Assembly: GCF_014652915.1 (NCBI RefSeq)
Contig: NZ_BMZS01000006.1
Location: forward strand, 124,001-188,000
Reading direction: 5' to 3'
DNA: 64,000 nt
Source of the DNA: Thalassobaculum fulvum
GTDB lineage: Bacteria; Pseudomonadota; Alphaproteobacteria; Thalassobaculales; Thalassobaculaceae
A program made the translations under genes and the position numbers. Below the pieces are notes generated by a model. That model did not search any database. It worked only from the letters and a program-made list of their open reading frames with translations, and was not told the origin of the DNA. Shown piece after piece: positions 8,440 through 27,667 of this stretch (position 1 is its first letter; the number at the start of each line of letters is the position of its first letter).

Positions 8440-10218
8440 ATGCTCGATGAGGCCTTGCTGCCGACGCTCCTCGAGCGTGCGAAGGAACGCAGACCGGTCG
8501 AGATCCGGTCCCCGATGCCGGAAGCCCGGTGGCCGTTCGGGCGCGTGGTCCTGCTGTTCGGCACCTACCTGCTGACCCGGCTGTGGAACCGCGTGACCCG
8601 ACGGTCGAGCATCGACGAGGAGGCGCACCGGCTGCGCGAGGTGTTCGAGGAACTCGGCGGGCTGTGGATCAAGATCGGCCAGCTGGTCTCGCTGCGGACC
8701 GACGTGTTCTCGGAGGCGACCTGCCGCGAGCTCTCGAAGCTGCAGCACGCGGCCATCGGGTTTCCGCTCGCCGAGGTCGAGCGGACCCTGCGCATGGAGT
8801 ACGGAGCCGAACTCGACTCGATCTTCCAGTATTTCTCCGAGGAGCCGATCGCCGCGGCCTCGATCAGCCAGGTGCACCTGGCACTGCTCCGCGACCCGAA
8901 CGTGGTGGTCGCGGTCAAGGTGCGGCGCCCGAACGCCGAGCACTCGTTCCTGCGCGATCTGCGGCACATCAAGCAGCTGATCGGCTTCATCGACCTCCTC
9001 GGGATAGGGCGCCACCTGCACCTGCGCGACGCGCTCTGGGAGCTCGAGCAGATGGTGCGGGAGGAGCTCGACTTCCGGTTCGAGGCCGCCAACACCCGCC
9101 GCATGCGCAAGAGCCTGAAGCGGCACAACATCTATGTCCCCCGGGTGTTCCATAAGGTGTCCAACCGGCTGGTGCTGGTGACCGAGTTCGTCGACGGCGT
9201 GCTGATGTCCGACTTCATCCGGGTCGGCCAGAGCGATCCCGGGCGGATCGAGCACTGGTGCCGCACCAACAATTTCAGTCCCAAGAAGGCCGGTAGGCGG
9301 CTGTTCCGGTCGGCGGTCCGCCAGATCCTCGAGGACAACCTGTTCCACGCCGACATCCACCCCGGCAACATCATCCTGCTGCGCGACAGCCGGTTCGCGC
9401 TGATCGATTTCGGCACCATCGGGTTCTGCGAGCGCGACCTGCTGTCCAACTACAAGGCCAGCCTGCAGGCCGTGGCCCAGAAAGATTTCGGCAAGGCCGC
9501 CGAGATCATGCTGCGGCTGGCAATCGAGCCGCCCTCGCTCGGCGACGTCAAGAACCTGCGCCGCGACCTGGTACGGACCTATCGCGAGTGGGAGAACCGC
9601 ACGCACCTGAACGGGATCGGCTACCACGAGCGGTCGCTCGGCTCGGCCGGCACCGACGCCGGCCGGATCATGACCCGCTACAAGGTCACGCTGAGCTGGG
9701 CGTTCATGCGGATCAACCGCACCTGGTCGACGATGGACGCGGCGCTGAGCTACCTGATCCCGGACGCCAACTACATCGAGCTGTTCGCCGACTACTTCGA
9801 GGATTCGCGACGCCGCCACCTGGCGCCGCGCCGGGTGCTGTCCCGGGCGGCATCCTCGATCGGCCAGGTCATGGGCCGGGTCGAGGAGTACAATTCCGCC
9901 CTCGACCACCTGGTCCGTCGCCAGCAGCTCTACAGCAACATCATCGGCAGCGCGTCGGAGCGGATCCTGCGGGCGATCACGACCTTCCTGCGGTTCGTGC
10001 GGTTCCTGGTCGGGTTCGCCTTCCTGGCCAGCGCCGTATCGTTCCTGGTCATTCACCACGAGCATCTGCTGCCGGCCCCCGAGGAAAGCGTCATCGCCCA
10101 CTTCGCGCACCAGTTCGACGACGTCGCGTACGAGTGGTGGTGGATCATCCTGGCCGTGCTGTTCGTCGCGAACCTGGCGTTCAAGGCGATGGAGCGGCGC
10201 CTGGAGAACCGCGGCTGA
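8440..10218 (+). CDS. ABC1/UbiB-family atypical kinase (AarF domain)
   Basis: This is a 592-residue UbiB/ADCK-family atypical protein-kinase-like ATPase, a family associated with ubiquinone and isoprenoid-lipid handling at the inner membrane. Motifs in order: the ABC1-specific KIGQ (about residue 78, replacing the usual substrate-site sequence), the Ala-rich loop AAASISQVH in place of a glycine-rich loop, VAVKVRRP with the ATP lysine, FHADIHPGN (catalytic loop, about 303-311) and IDFGTIG (DFG, about 323). Two C-terminal hydrophobic helices (about 523-545 and 565-585) anchor it. No good ribosome site precedes the ATG at 8440, so the start is tentative. Only 28 bp separate it from the methyltransferase, and all genes to 22889 run co-directionally, so it may be transcribed with the terminal PKS-NRPS, although UbiB proteins are usually housekeeping. 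Confidence 0.9.
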   Translation: MLDEALLPTLLERAKERRPVEIRSPMPEARWPFGRVVLLFGTYLLTRLWNRVTRRSSIDEEAHRLREVFEELGGLWIKIGQLVSLRTDVFSEATCRELSKLQHAAIGFPLAEVERTLRMEYGAELDSIFQYFSEEPIAAASISQVHLALLRDPNVVVAVKVRRPNAEHSFLRDLRHIKQLIGFIDLLGIGRHLHLRDALWELEQMVREELDFRFEAANTRRMRKSLKRHNIYVPRVFHKVSNRLVLVTEFVDGVLMSDFIRVGQSDPGRIEHWCRTNNFSPKKAGRRLFRSAVRQILEDNLFHADIHPGNIILLRDSRFALIDFGTIGFCERDLLSNYKASLQAVAQKDFGKAAEIMLRLAIEPPSLGDVKNLRRDLVRTYREWENRTHLNGIGYHERSLGSAGTDAGRIMTRYKVTLSWAFMRINRTWSTMDAALSYLIPDANYIELFADYFEDSRRRHLAPRRVLSRAASSIGQVMGRVEEYNSALDHLVRRQQLYSNIIGSASERILRAITTFLRFVRFLVGFAFLASAVSFLVIHHEHLLPAPEESVIAHFAHQFDDVAYEWWWIILAVLFVANLAFKAMERRLENRG

Positions 10219-10246
10219 CCGGACAATCGCCGGTAGCATTTCGGGG

Positions 10247-11188
10247 ATGGCGGCCGCTATGGTGACGACGGGGTCCGTCAACGAGGAGCACCAGCGCATG
10301 ATCGCCGGACCGACCGCCAGCCGCCTGCGCGAGACATGGGGCTACCTTCGCTGGTTCTACTGGCCGTTCGGCTCGATGTCGGCCAGGGACATCTACGAGC
10401 TGGTGTCCACCAACGCCTTCAGCAACGACGGACTGTACCTGAACCTCGGCTACTGGAAGGACGCCGCGACCATCGACGAGGCCTGCCAGGGCATGGCACG
10501 GCTGCTGGCCGAAACCGCCGGCTTCGGCCCCGACGACACGGTGCTCGACGTCGGCTTCGGGTTCGGCGACCAGGACATGTTCTGGGCCGCGACCTACGGG
10601 GTGCGCATCGTCGGCCTGAACATCACCCCGTCGCAGGTCGAGACCGCCCGCCGGCGGGTAATGGAGCGCGGCCTCGCCGACCGTATCGAGCTGCTGGAGG
10701 CATCGGCCACAGACATGCCGCTGGAGCCGGCGTCGGTCGACAAGGTGGTCGGCCTGGAATGCGCCTTCCACTTCGACACCCGCGAGCGTTTCTTCCACGA
10801 GGCGTTCCGGGTGCTGCGCCCCGGCGGGCGCATGGCGCTGGCCGACGTGGTGCCGAACGCGCCGCTGCCGGGCGGCCTCGCGCGCCGGGTCCAGCGCATG
10901 AACTGGAACACCTTCTCGAAGAAGTATTCGGTGCCGGCGGCCAACGCCGACAGCCACGACGCCTATCGGGCGAAGCTGGAGTCGGCCGGGTTCCGGGACG
11001 TGCGGATCGAATCGATCCGCCATCACGTCTACCCGGGCCTGCACGCCTACATGAAGCGGGATCCGCGGATGCTCGCGCGGTTCCACCCGCTGGCCCGGTT
11101 CCCGTACAAAATGACACTGTTCTTTTCGCCGGAGCACGTCTACTCGGCCTACGACTACATTCTGGTCTCGGCCGAGAAACCGGCCTGA
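10247..11188 (+). CDS. SAM-dependent methyltransferase, EryG/UbiE-like small-molecule type
   Basis: This is a class I methyltransferase of up to 313 residues that transfers methyl from S-adenosylmethionine to a small molecule. Motif I is LDVGFGFGDQD (about residues 100-110), followed by an acidic residue region, a motif II-like DKVVGLECAFHF and a post-II LRPGGRMALADVVP. The N-terminal LNLGYWKDA and the long substrate lid (about 195-270) are typical of natural-product O-methyltransferases such as EryG relatives. Three in-frame starts exist (10247, 10259, 10298); 10298 has the best ribosome site (GAGGAG), so the protein may really be 296 residues. It lies 13 bp before a P450 gene and upstream of the PKS-NRPS, so tailoring of the product (O-methyl ether or methyl ester) is the natural inference; the site is unknown. 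Confidence 0.88.
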   Translation: MAAAMVTTGSVNEEHQRMIAGPTASRLRETWGYLRWFYWPFGSMSARDIYELVSTNAFSNDGLYLNLGYWKDAATIDEACQGMARLLAETAGFGPDDTVLDVGFGFGDQDMFWAATYGVRIVGLNITPSQVETARRRVMERGLADRIELLEASATDMPLEPASVDKVVGLECAFHFDTRERFFHEAFRVLRPGGRMALADVVPNAPLPGGLARRVQRMNWNTFSKKYSVPAANADSHDAYRAKLESAGFRDVRIESIRHHVYPGLHAYMKRDPRMLARFHPLARFPYKMTLFFSPEHVYSAYDYILVSAEKPA

Positions 11189-11201
11189 CGGGACGGCGGA
11201 C

Positions 11202-12383
11202 GTGGATACCGGCACGATCAGCGGCTTCGATCTCATGGACCCGGCGGTCCATGCCGACCCCTACCCGACCTATCGCTGGCTGCGCGACAATGCGCCGGTG
11301 TACCGGGTGCCGGGCGCGCCGCTGTGGGTGGTGTCGCGCTACGCCGACGTCGAGCGCATCCTCCACGACCACCAGACCTTCTCCTCCGACCTCGGCATGA
11401 AGGTGCCGCTGATGTCGATGGTGATGAAGGACCCGCCGGACCACACCCGGCTGCGGCAGACCGTCAACCGGGCCTTCACGCCGCGGAACATCCAGCACCT
11501 CGCACCACGGATCGAGGCGATCGCCGAGGACCTGGCGTCCGGGCTGGCGGGTCCCTGCGAGTTCGTGCAGGCGTTCGCCAACCCGCTGCCGGTGACGGTG
11601 ATCTGCGAGATGCTGGGGGTGCCGCTGAAGCAGCGCGCCCGCATGAACCGCTATGCCCGCGACGCCCTGCTGGCCAGCTTCGCGGCGACCGGCATGGGGA
11701 GCGCCGAGTTGCGGGCCGAGGCCGAGGCCGGCCTGGCGGCGCTGATGGCGATCCTGGACGAGGCGATCGCCCTGCACCGCGCGACGCCGAAGGACAACAT
11801 CATCTCGGCCCTGGTGGCCGAGGAGGCGCGCGGCGTGGTCGACCGGGCCGAGCTGCGCCACCTGTGCGCGCTGCTGCTGATCGCCGGCCACGAGACCACC
11901 GCCAACCTGCTGGCCAACGGCGCCCACATCCTGGCCCGCGACCCCGACCTGTTCGCCCGGCTGAAGGCCGACCCGGCGCTGATCCCGGCGTTCGTCGAGG
12001 AGATGGCGCGGATGAAGCCGCCGCTGCAGCGGCTGATGCGCCGGACCACGCGCGCGGTCGAGGTCGCCGGCACCACCATCCCGGCCGACGTCTCGGTCAT
12101 GCTGCTGCCGGGCTCGGCGAACCGCGACACCGAGGCGTGGGACGTCCCCGACGATCTCGACCTGGACCGCGACAACCGCCGGCACCTCGGCTTCGGCACC
12201 GGCATCCACGTGTGTCCCGGCGCCTCGCTGACCCGCCTGGAAGCCCGCATCGCCTTCGAGGTGCTGCTGAAGCGAACCGCCGCGATCGAGCCCGCCCCGG
12301 ACCGGCCGCCCAGCCCGATCGTCGGCTACGGCGCCGGCAGCCTGGGCTGGAATCAGCTACCCTTGATCGTACGACCGGCATGA
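11202..12383 (+). CDS. Cytochrome P450, CYP107-like tailoring oxygenase
   Basis: This is a soluble bacterial class I P450 of 393 residues starting at GTG. Visible landmarks: the I-helix AGHETT (228-233) with the conserved acid-alcohol pair, EMAR (Glu267, Arg270) as the K-helix ExxR, and the heme-binding FGTGIHVCPG with ligand Cys338. Length and motifs fit polyketide/macrolide hydroxylases and epoxidases. It would need a ferredoxin and reductase, none of which is in the window. It is packed between the methyltransferase (13 bp) and the PKS-NRPS gene (27 bp), so hydroxylation, epoxidation or oxidation of the assembly-line product, possibly followed by methylation, is likely. Regiochemistry cannot be predicted. 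Confidence 0.93.
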   Translation: MDTGTISGFDLMDPAVHADPYPTYRWLRDNAPVYRVPGAPLWVVSRYADVERILHDHQTFSSDLGMKVPLMSMVMKDPPDHTRLRQTVNRAFTPRNIQHLAPRIEAIAEDLASGLAGPCEFVQAFANPLPVTVICEMLGVPLKQRARMNRYARDALLASFAATGMGSAELRAEAEAGLAALMAILDEAIALHRATPKDNIISALVAEEARGVVDRAELRHLCALLLIAGHETTANLLANGAHILARDPDLFARLKADPALIPAFVEEMARMKPPLQRLMRRTTRAVEVAGTTIPADVSVMLLPGSANRDTEAWDVPDDLDLDRDNRRHLGFGTGIHVCPGASLTRLEARIAFEVLLKRTAAIEPAPDRPPSPIVGYGAGSLGWNQLPLIVRPA

Positions 12384-12410
12384 CGGGTCCGGCATGACAG
12401 GTCCGAGGCG

Positions 12411-22879
<10,469 letters not shown>

Positions 22880-22889
<10 letters not shown>

Positions 22890-23776
22890 AGCACGCGCCG
22901 AAGGTCGTGCGCCGCCCGGAACCCGAGATGCTCCGCGGCCCCCGTCAGATCGTAGAGCGGGGCATGCGGGTTGTCGCGGTACAGCGCCGGGTCGCGCAGG
23001 TCGGTCTCGCGCCCGGTCCTGTCGCGCAGGCGGTCGACCGTCGGCTCCGGCGCCAGCGTCGTCGGGCCGCACAGGAAGTAGGGGCCGAAACCGGGCTCCT
23101 CGACCTCCAGCGCGCAGCGGTAGGCGCGGGCGACGTCGCGCGGGTCGATGTAGTGCCACATCGGTCCGCCGCCGGCCGGCTGCCGGCCGCCCGCCGCCGG
23201 GCCCTTGTAGCCCTTCGGGTCGGCGGCCCGCGCCTTCACCTCGCACTCGAACTCCGGGTACAGCACGTAGACCGGCCGCACCACCACCACCTCGAGCTTG
23301 CCGCGGTCGGCGAAGCTGCGCGCCATGTCCTCGCACAGCTTCTTGCTGAGCGCGTACGGGTCGGTCGGCCGCCGCGGATGCTCGCCGTCGACCGGCAGGT
23401 AGTCCGGCGGGATCATCGCCCCCTCGAACACCGTGAAGCCGACCACCGAGTCGCTGGAGGTCACGATCACCCGCTTCACCCCGGCATTCTCGGCCGCCTC
23501 CAGCACGTTCCAGGTGCCGACCACGTTGGTCTGGATGATCTCGCGGCCGCTGCCGCTCCACACGTTCGGCCGGGCGGCGATGTGGACGATGGCGTCCTGG
23601 CCCTCGCAGGCGCGGGCGACCGCATCGGCGTCCTCGATGCTACCCTCGACGTGCGGAATGCCCTCGGCCGGCAGCAGGTCGAGCCCGGACACCCGGCACC
23701 GGTCCCTGAGCTCGGCCACCGTGTAGCCGCCCAGCAGCCCGCCGGCACCGGTCACCAGGACGTTCTCGAAACGCAT
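22880..23776 (-). CDS. NAD-dependent epimerase/dehydratase (extended SDR)
   Basis: This 298-residue extended short-chain dehydrogenase begins with the NAD-binding VTGAGGLLGG (8-17). It carries TSSDS (107-111) and the catalytic pair Tyr141/Lys145 in YALSK, so it should epimerise, dehydrate or oxidise a sugar or sugar-like substrate; the substrate is unknown. The ATG at 23776 is chosen for its strong GGAGGA site; the longer frame to 23947 would read through an intergenic repeat. Its stop overlaps tail-to-tail by 10 bp with the end of the PKS-NRPS gene. It is divergent from the IclR gene, and a perfect 17 bp palindrome lies in its predicted promoter, so it is probably co-regulated with the ThDP-enzyme operon rather than part of polyketide synthesis. 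Confidence 0.88.
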
Positions 23777-23793
23777 CGCTTCCTCCGTTTGTG

Positions 23794-23930
23794 GGCGCCC
23801 GTCGCCGCCTGGGTCCCGGCTCGCGCTGCGCTTGGCCGGGATGAGGAAGGTGGGGTGGCCCCCGTTCTCCCTCATCCCGGCCGTAGCGGCGGCGCCGCGC
23901 AGAGCCGGGACCCACGAAGCGACGGGCGCC
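23794..23930. repeat. Palindromic intergenic repeat, copy R1 (subtype A)
   Basis: This is a 137 bp imperfect inverted repeat bounded by perfect 12 bp ends (GGCGCCCGTCGC at 23794-23805 and its complement at 23919-23930). Inside it has GGGTCCCGGCTC / GAGCCGGGACCC arms and an inner GCCGGGATGAG / CTCATCCCGGC pair. It belongs to a family of six in this window and lies between the divergent epimerase and IclR genes. Confidence 0.88.
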
Positions 23931-24037
23931 GCCTCGTATTGCCTCATGGTTTCGCGATACGAAACAACTTGTCAATTTCAGAAACCCATGTTTCGAATGC
24001 GGAACACCGGGAAACCGAAACGCCGGGGAGGCGTGCC
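23931..24037. promoter_or_regulatory. Divergent promoter region with IclR-type operator palindromes
   Basis: This AT-richer stretch holds a perfect inverted repeat GTTTCG-N5-CGAAAC at 23949-23965 and a near copy GTTTCG-N4-CGGAAC at 23990-24005. On the minus strand a consensus -35 TTGACA occupies 23975-23970, and at 17 bp spacing a weak -10 (AAACCA) would overlap the first palindrome. Repression of the epimerase gene by the adjacent IclR protein is therefore plausible. The second palindrome lies 32 bp before the IclR start codon and could mediate autoregulation. These are pattern-based calls; the -10 elements are poor. Confidence 0.6.
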
Positions 24038-24844
24038 GTGACCGAGCCCGACCGCGATCCCTACCTGATCGCCTCGCTCCGCAAGGGGCTGGAGGTGATC
24101 GATTGCTTCGCCCAGCGCGAGAGCTGGAGCCTGACCGAGCTGGCCGCCCATCTCGGCCTGAACAAGGCGACCGCGTTCCGGATCCTGCACACCCTGCAGG
24201 AGTCGGGGTACCTGGCGAAGGACGAGGATACCGGCCGGTTCCAGCTCGGCATGCGGTTCTATTCGCTCGGCAAGACCGCGATGCGGCACGAGCAGCTCAA
24301 GTGGCAGGCCCTGCCGCCGCTGATGAACCTGGCGGAGAGCACCGGCGAGACCGTCTATGTCGGCATCCTGTACGAGGGCGACGCGGTCTGCGTGCAGATC
24401 GTCGACGGCACCGAGCTGGTGCGCATGCACTCGTTCGTCGGCAAGCGCAGCCCGGCCCACGCCAGCGCGCTCGGCAAGGTCCTGCTGGCCTACATGCCGG
24501 ACGCCGAGATCGACGACTACGTCGCGACCTACGGGCTGAAGAGCTTCACCGCCAACACCATCACCGACCCGGCGCGCCTGCGCGAGGAGCTGCGGCAGAT
24601 CCGCGACCAGGGCTACGCGCTGGACGCCGAGGAGATGGCCATCGGCCTGCGCTGCATCGGCGCGCCGATCACCGACCACACCGGCCGGCCGTTCGCCACG
24701 GTCAGCCTGTCCGCCCCGTCCGACCGCATGACGCCGGAACGGATCGCCACCCTGGTGCCGCAGATCAAGGCCGCGGCACTCGACATCTCGCGGCTGCTCG
24801 GCAGCCCCGGCCTGCACCGGCGCGCCGCCGGCGCGGCCGTCTGA
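24038..24844 (+). CDS. IclR-family transcriptional regulator
   Basis: This 268-residue DNA-binding regulator has an N-terminal winged helix-turn-helix (about 30-60, SLTELAAHLGLNKATAFRIL). An IclR effector domain follows (about 80-260) with GETVYVGI, RSPAHASALGKVLLA and the C-terminal IGAPI. Such proteins bind small carbon-source metabolites and control neighbouring catabolic genes. The start is GTG at 24038, preceded by GGGGAGG. Upstream in-frame sequence continues to 22907 but runs antisense through the epimerase gene and is rejected. The downstream ThDP gene follows after 20 bp, so the regulator is probably in the same transcript. The palindromes just upstream are its likely operators. Confidence 0.92.
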   Translation: MTEPDRDPYLIASLRKGLEVIDCFAQRESWSLTELAAHLGLNKATAFRILHTLQESGYLAKDEDTGRFQLGMRFYSLGKTAMRHEQLKWQALPPLMNLAESTGETVYVGILYEGDAVCVQIVDGTELVRMHSFVGKRSPAHASALGKVLLAYMPDAEIDDYVATYGLKSFTANTITDPARLREELRQIRDQGYALDAEEMAIGLRCIGAPITDHTGRPFATVSLSAPSDRMTPERIATLVPQIKAAALDISRLLGSPGLHRRAAGAAV

Positions 24845-24864
24845 GCAATACCGGAGGAGACCCC

Positions 24865-26670
24865 ATGGATCAGGCCACCAAGGCGCTGCAGAACGGCGCC
24901 GACATCATCGTCGACCAGCTCTGCAAGGAAGGCATCCCCTACCTGTTCGGGGTGTGCGGCCACGGCAACGTCGGCTTCCTGGACGGCGCCTACAAAGCCG
25001 GCAACCGGATCAAGACGATCTCGGTGCACCACGAGCAGTCGGCCGGCTACATGGCCGACGCCTACTGGAAGATCAGGCACGAGCCGGCCGCCACCTTCAC
25101 CTCCTGCGGCCCGGGCTCGGCCAACCTGGTGGTGGCGCTGGCCGCGGCGATGATGGACTCCTCGGCGTTCCTGGCGATCACCGGCAACGTCCCGACCGAC
25201 CAGTTCAACCGGAATCCGTTCCAGGAGACCGGTCAGTTCTACCAGGGCGACTTCCCGTCGGTGGTCCGGCCCTACGTCAAGCGCAGCTACCAGCCGACCC
25301 GGGTCGACATGGTGCCGCTGGCGGTCCGCCAGGCCTGCCAGCTGATGCGCAGCGGCCGGCCCGGCCCGGTCAACCTCGACGTGCCGCTGAACGTGTTCGT
25401 CGAGGAGGCCGAGGTCGAGGTCCCGCAGCCGATCCACCACATGAAGCAGCGCTCGCCCGGCGCCCCCGAGGCGCTGGCCGCCGCCGTCGACATGCTGCTG
25501 GCGGCCGAGCGGCCGGTGATCATCGTCGGCCAGGGCCTGATGCTGAGCGAGGCCACCGAGGCGCTGACGAAGTTCGCCGAGGCCACCAACATCCCGGTGG
25601 TGACCAGCCCGAACGGCAAGGGCTCGATCGACGACCGCCACGCGCTGGCGTTCGGCACCATCGGCCGCAACGGCACCTTCGCCGGCAACGAGGCCAGCCG
25701 CGGCGCCGACGTGATCCTGGCGATCGGCTTCAGCTTCGACGACCGCGCCACCAGCGCCTGGCTCAAGGGCTACACCCTGGCGATCCCGCCGTCGCGGCTG
25801 ATCCAGATCGACATCGACACCTTCGAGATCGGCAAGAACTATCCGGCCGAGCTCGGCATCGTCGGCGACGCCCGGGCCAGCCTCGAGGTCATGGTCGAGC
25901 TGGCCAAGGCACGGCTGACCGAGCCGAACCAGCGCACCGCCGGCTGGCTGAAGAAGCTGCAGGGCGACCGCGAGATCTGGAACAGGTACCAGGGCCAGTT
26001 CATCGCCTCCGACCAGGTGCCGCTGCGCCCGGAACGGCTGATGCACGCGCTGTCGAAGTCGCTGCCGGAGAACGCCATCGTCGCCTCCGACGTCGGCGTG
26101 CACCACAACTGGGTGATCCAGATGCTGGAGACCCGGCGGCCGCGCCAACTGATCCACAGCTGGGGCTTCGCCGCCATGGGCTTCGCCACCTCCGGCATCC
26201 TCGGCGCCAAGCTGGCGGCCCCGGACCGGCCGTGCGTGGCGGTGGTCGGCGACGGCTCGTTCCTGATGACCCCGCACGCCCTGCTGACCGCCGTCGAGTA
26301 CGACATCCCGGTGGTCTGGGTGGTCTGGAACAACAACGGCTACTGCTCGATCCGCGACCTGCAGGTCGGGCTGTTCGGCGGCCGCGAGCTGGCGACCGGC
26401 TTCATCCACGACGCCTCGCAGCAGCTGTTCAGCGCCGACTTCGCGATGATGGCCAGGTCGATGGGCGTGGAATCTGCCCGCATCGACCAGGCCGGCCAGC
26501 TCGAGGACGCGCTCGACCACGCCATCAAGGCGAACAAGCCCTACCTGCTGGAGGTCCCGGTCGACCGCGAGGTCCGGCCGATCGGCACCGGCAGCTGGGA
26601 GCTGCCGCCGCTGCCGCATCCGGAGCCGAACTTCCGCAAGGCGCTGGAGGCCGCGGGGCTGAAGCCGTGA
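24865..26670 (+). CDS. Thiamine-diphosphate-dependent enzyme, acetolactate-synthase superfamily
   Basis: This 601-residue protein has the three-domain layout of acetolactate synthase relatives: a PYR domain with the catalytic Glu in SVHHEQSAGYMADAY (about residue 55), a central FAD/ADP-fold domain (about 200-340), and a PP domain with the ThDP/Mg signature GDGSF...NNNGY (about 463-493). The N-terminal GVCGHGNVGF resembles the GHGN loop of IolD-type diketone hydrolases, but the family is broad (carboligases, lyases, hydrolases) and I cannot assign a reaction. It has a strong GGAGGA site. Its stop overlaps the next gene's GTG start (GTGA). With the isomerase and SDR it suggests breakdown or rearrangement of a polyol or sugar acid. 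Confidence 0.85.
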   Translation: MDQATKALQNGADIIVDQLCKEGIPYLFGVCGHGNVGFLDGAYKAGNRIKTISVHHEQSAGYMADAYWKIRHEPAATFTSCGPGSANLVVALAAAMMDSSAFLAITGNVPTDQFNRNPFQETGQFYQGDFPSVVRPYVKRSYQPTRVDMVPLAVRQACQLMRSGRPGPVNLDVPLNVFVEEAEVEVPQPIHHMKQRSPGAPEALAAAVDMLLAAERPVIIVGQGLMLSEATEALTKFAEATNIPVVTSPNGKGSIDDRHALAFGTIGRNGTFAGNEASRGADVILAIGFSFDDRATSAWLKGYTLAIPPSRLIQIDIDTFEIGKNYPAELGIVGDARASLEVMVELAKARLTEPNQRTAGWLKKLQGDREIWNRYQGQFIASDQVPLRPERLMHALSKSLPENAIVASDVGVHHNWVIQMLETRRPRQLIHSWGFAAMGFATSGILGAKLAAPDRPCVAVVGDGSFLMTPHALLTAVEYDIPVVWVVWNNNGYCSIRDLQVGLFGGRELATGFIHDASQQLFSADFAMMARSMGVESARIDQAGQLEDALDHAIKANKPYLLEVPVDREVRPIGTGSWELPPLPHPEPNFRKALEAAGLKP

Positions 26671-27509
26671 CCGGCCCGAAACAGGACGGATGGCCGGTCG
26701 GCATCCACACCTACTCCTACATCTGGAAGCTCTCGGCCCGCGACACGCTCGCGCACCTCGCGGACCGGGGCTACCGGCTGGTGGAGCTGCTGGTGAACCG
26801 GCCGCATTTGTGGCCGGAGGAGCTCGACGCCGGCGAACGGCGGGCGGTGGCGAAGCTGCTATCCGACCGCGATCTCAGGGTCGAGGTCCTGAACCCGCCG
26901 AGCCTGGACCTGAACCTGGTCAGCCCGTCGCCGGAGATGCGGGCGATGACCCGCGCCCACTACCGGCGGGTGGTCGAGCTGGCGGCCGACTGGGGCGTGC
27001 CCTGGGTGCTGGTGGTGCCGGGCAAGACCCACCCGCTGCTGCCGGCCCCTTCCGACCTGGTGTGGGGCTGGTTCGAGGAGGCCCTCGCGGAGCTCGACCG
27101 GCTGGCCGAGGACAACGGCCTCGGAATCGTGCTGGAGAACATCCCGATGGCGTTCATTCCGACCGCCGACGGCCTGATGAAGGCGATCGACCGGCTCGGC
27201 AACGACCGGCTCGGGATCTGCTACGACGCCGCCAACGCCACCTTCATCGGCGAAGCCCCGGGCGAGGGGCTGAAGCGGGTGGCCTCGCGGGCCAAGGTCG
27301 TGCACCTGTCGGACACCCGTCTCGACAAGTGGGACCACTCGACCATCGGCACCGGCGTGGTCCGGTTCGACGAGGTGGCGGCGGCGATGCGCGAGACCGG
27401 GCTCCAGGTCCCGACCATGCTGGAGATCATCTCGGCCCACGGCGACGAGGACATCGCCAAGAGTCACCGGGCGATCGCCGGGCTGGGGTGGGAGGCGGTG
27501 CCGCGCTAG
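26667..27509 (+). CDS. Sugar phosphate isomerase/epimerase-like TIM barrel
   Basis: This 280-residue protein has the xylose-isomerase-like TIM-barrel fold (AP endonuclease family 2; relatives include IolE/IolH, hydroxypyruvate isomerase and keto-sugar epimerases). Recognisable strand-end metal ligands: Glu in VLENIP, Asp in CYDAANAT, His/Asp in VVHLSDTR and Glu in MLEIIS. No signal peptide. It starts at GTG, overlapping the TGA of the ThDP gene in the four-base GTGA, so translation is coupled. The pairing with an IolD-like ThDP protein hints at inositol-like or sugar-acid metabolism, but other inositol genes are absent here. Confidence 0.85.
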   Translation: MTGPKQDGWPVGIHTYSYIWKLSARDTLAHLADRGYRLVELLVNRPHLWPEELDAGERRAVAKLLSDRDLRVEVLNPPSLDLNLVSPSPEMRAMTRAHYRRVVELAADWGVPWVLVVPGKTHPLLPAPSDLVWGWFEEALAELDRLAEDNGLGIVLENIPMAFIPTADGLMKAIDRLGNDRLGICYDAANATFIGEAPGEGLKRVASRAKVVHLSDTRLDKWDHSTIGTGVVRFDEVAAAMRETGLQVPTMLEIISAHGDEDIAKSHRAIAGLGWEAVPR

Positions 27510-27528
27510 GGCTTCACCCAGACAAAAC

Positions 27529-27649
27529 TTGGTCCCGGCTCTCCGCGGTTGTGCCGCTCCGGCCGGGATGAGGACTTAAAGACACGCCCATCTCACCCTC
27601 ATCCCGGACGCCGCAGCGCGGCGATCCGGGACCCACAACGCGACGGGCG
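27529..27649. repeat. Palindromic intergenic repeat, copy R2 (subtype A, decayed left end)
   Basis: This is a 121 bp copy of the repeat family: GGTCCCGGCTCT on the left, inner GCCGGGATGAG / CTCATCCCGG, and ATCCGGGACCCA with the terminal GCGACGGGCG on the right. The left terminal sequence is not recognisable. It lies between the TIM-barrel and SDR genes, which run in the same direction, so it would be transcribed as a hairpin in the middle of the operon. Confidence 0.8.
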
Positions 27650-27667
27650 CCACAACAGGAGGAATGC

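Noticed and set aside
22907-24844. A 645-residue reading of the IclR gene
   Set aside because: The first 377 codons run antisense through the epimerase gene and repeat R1. A GTG with a good ribosome site at 24038 gives a normal-length IclR protein.
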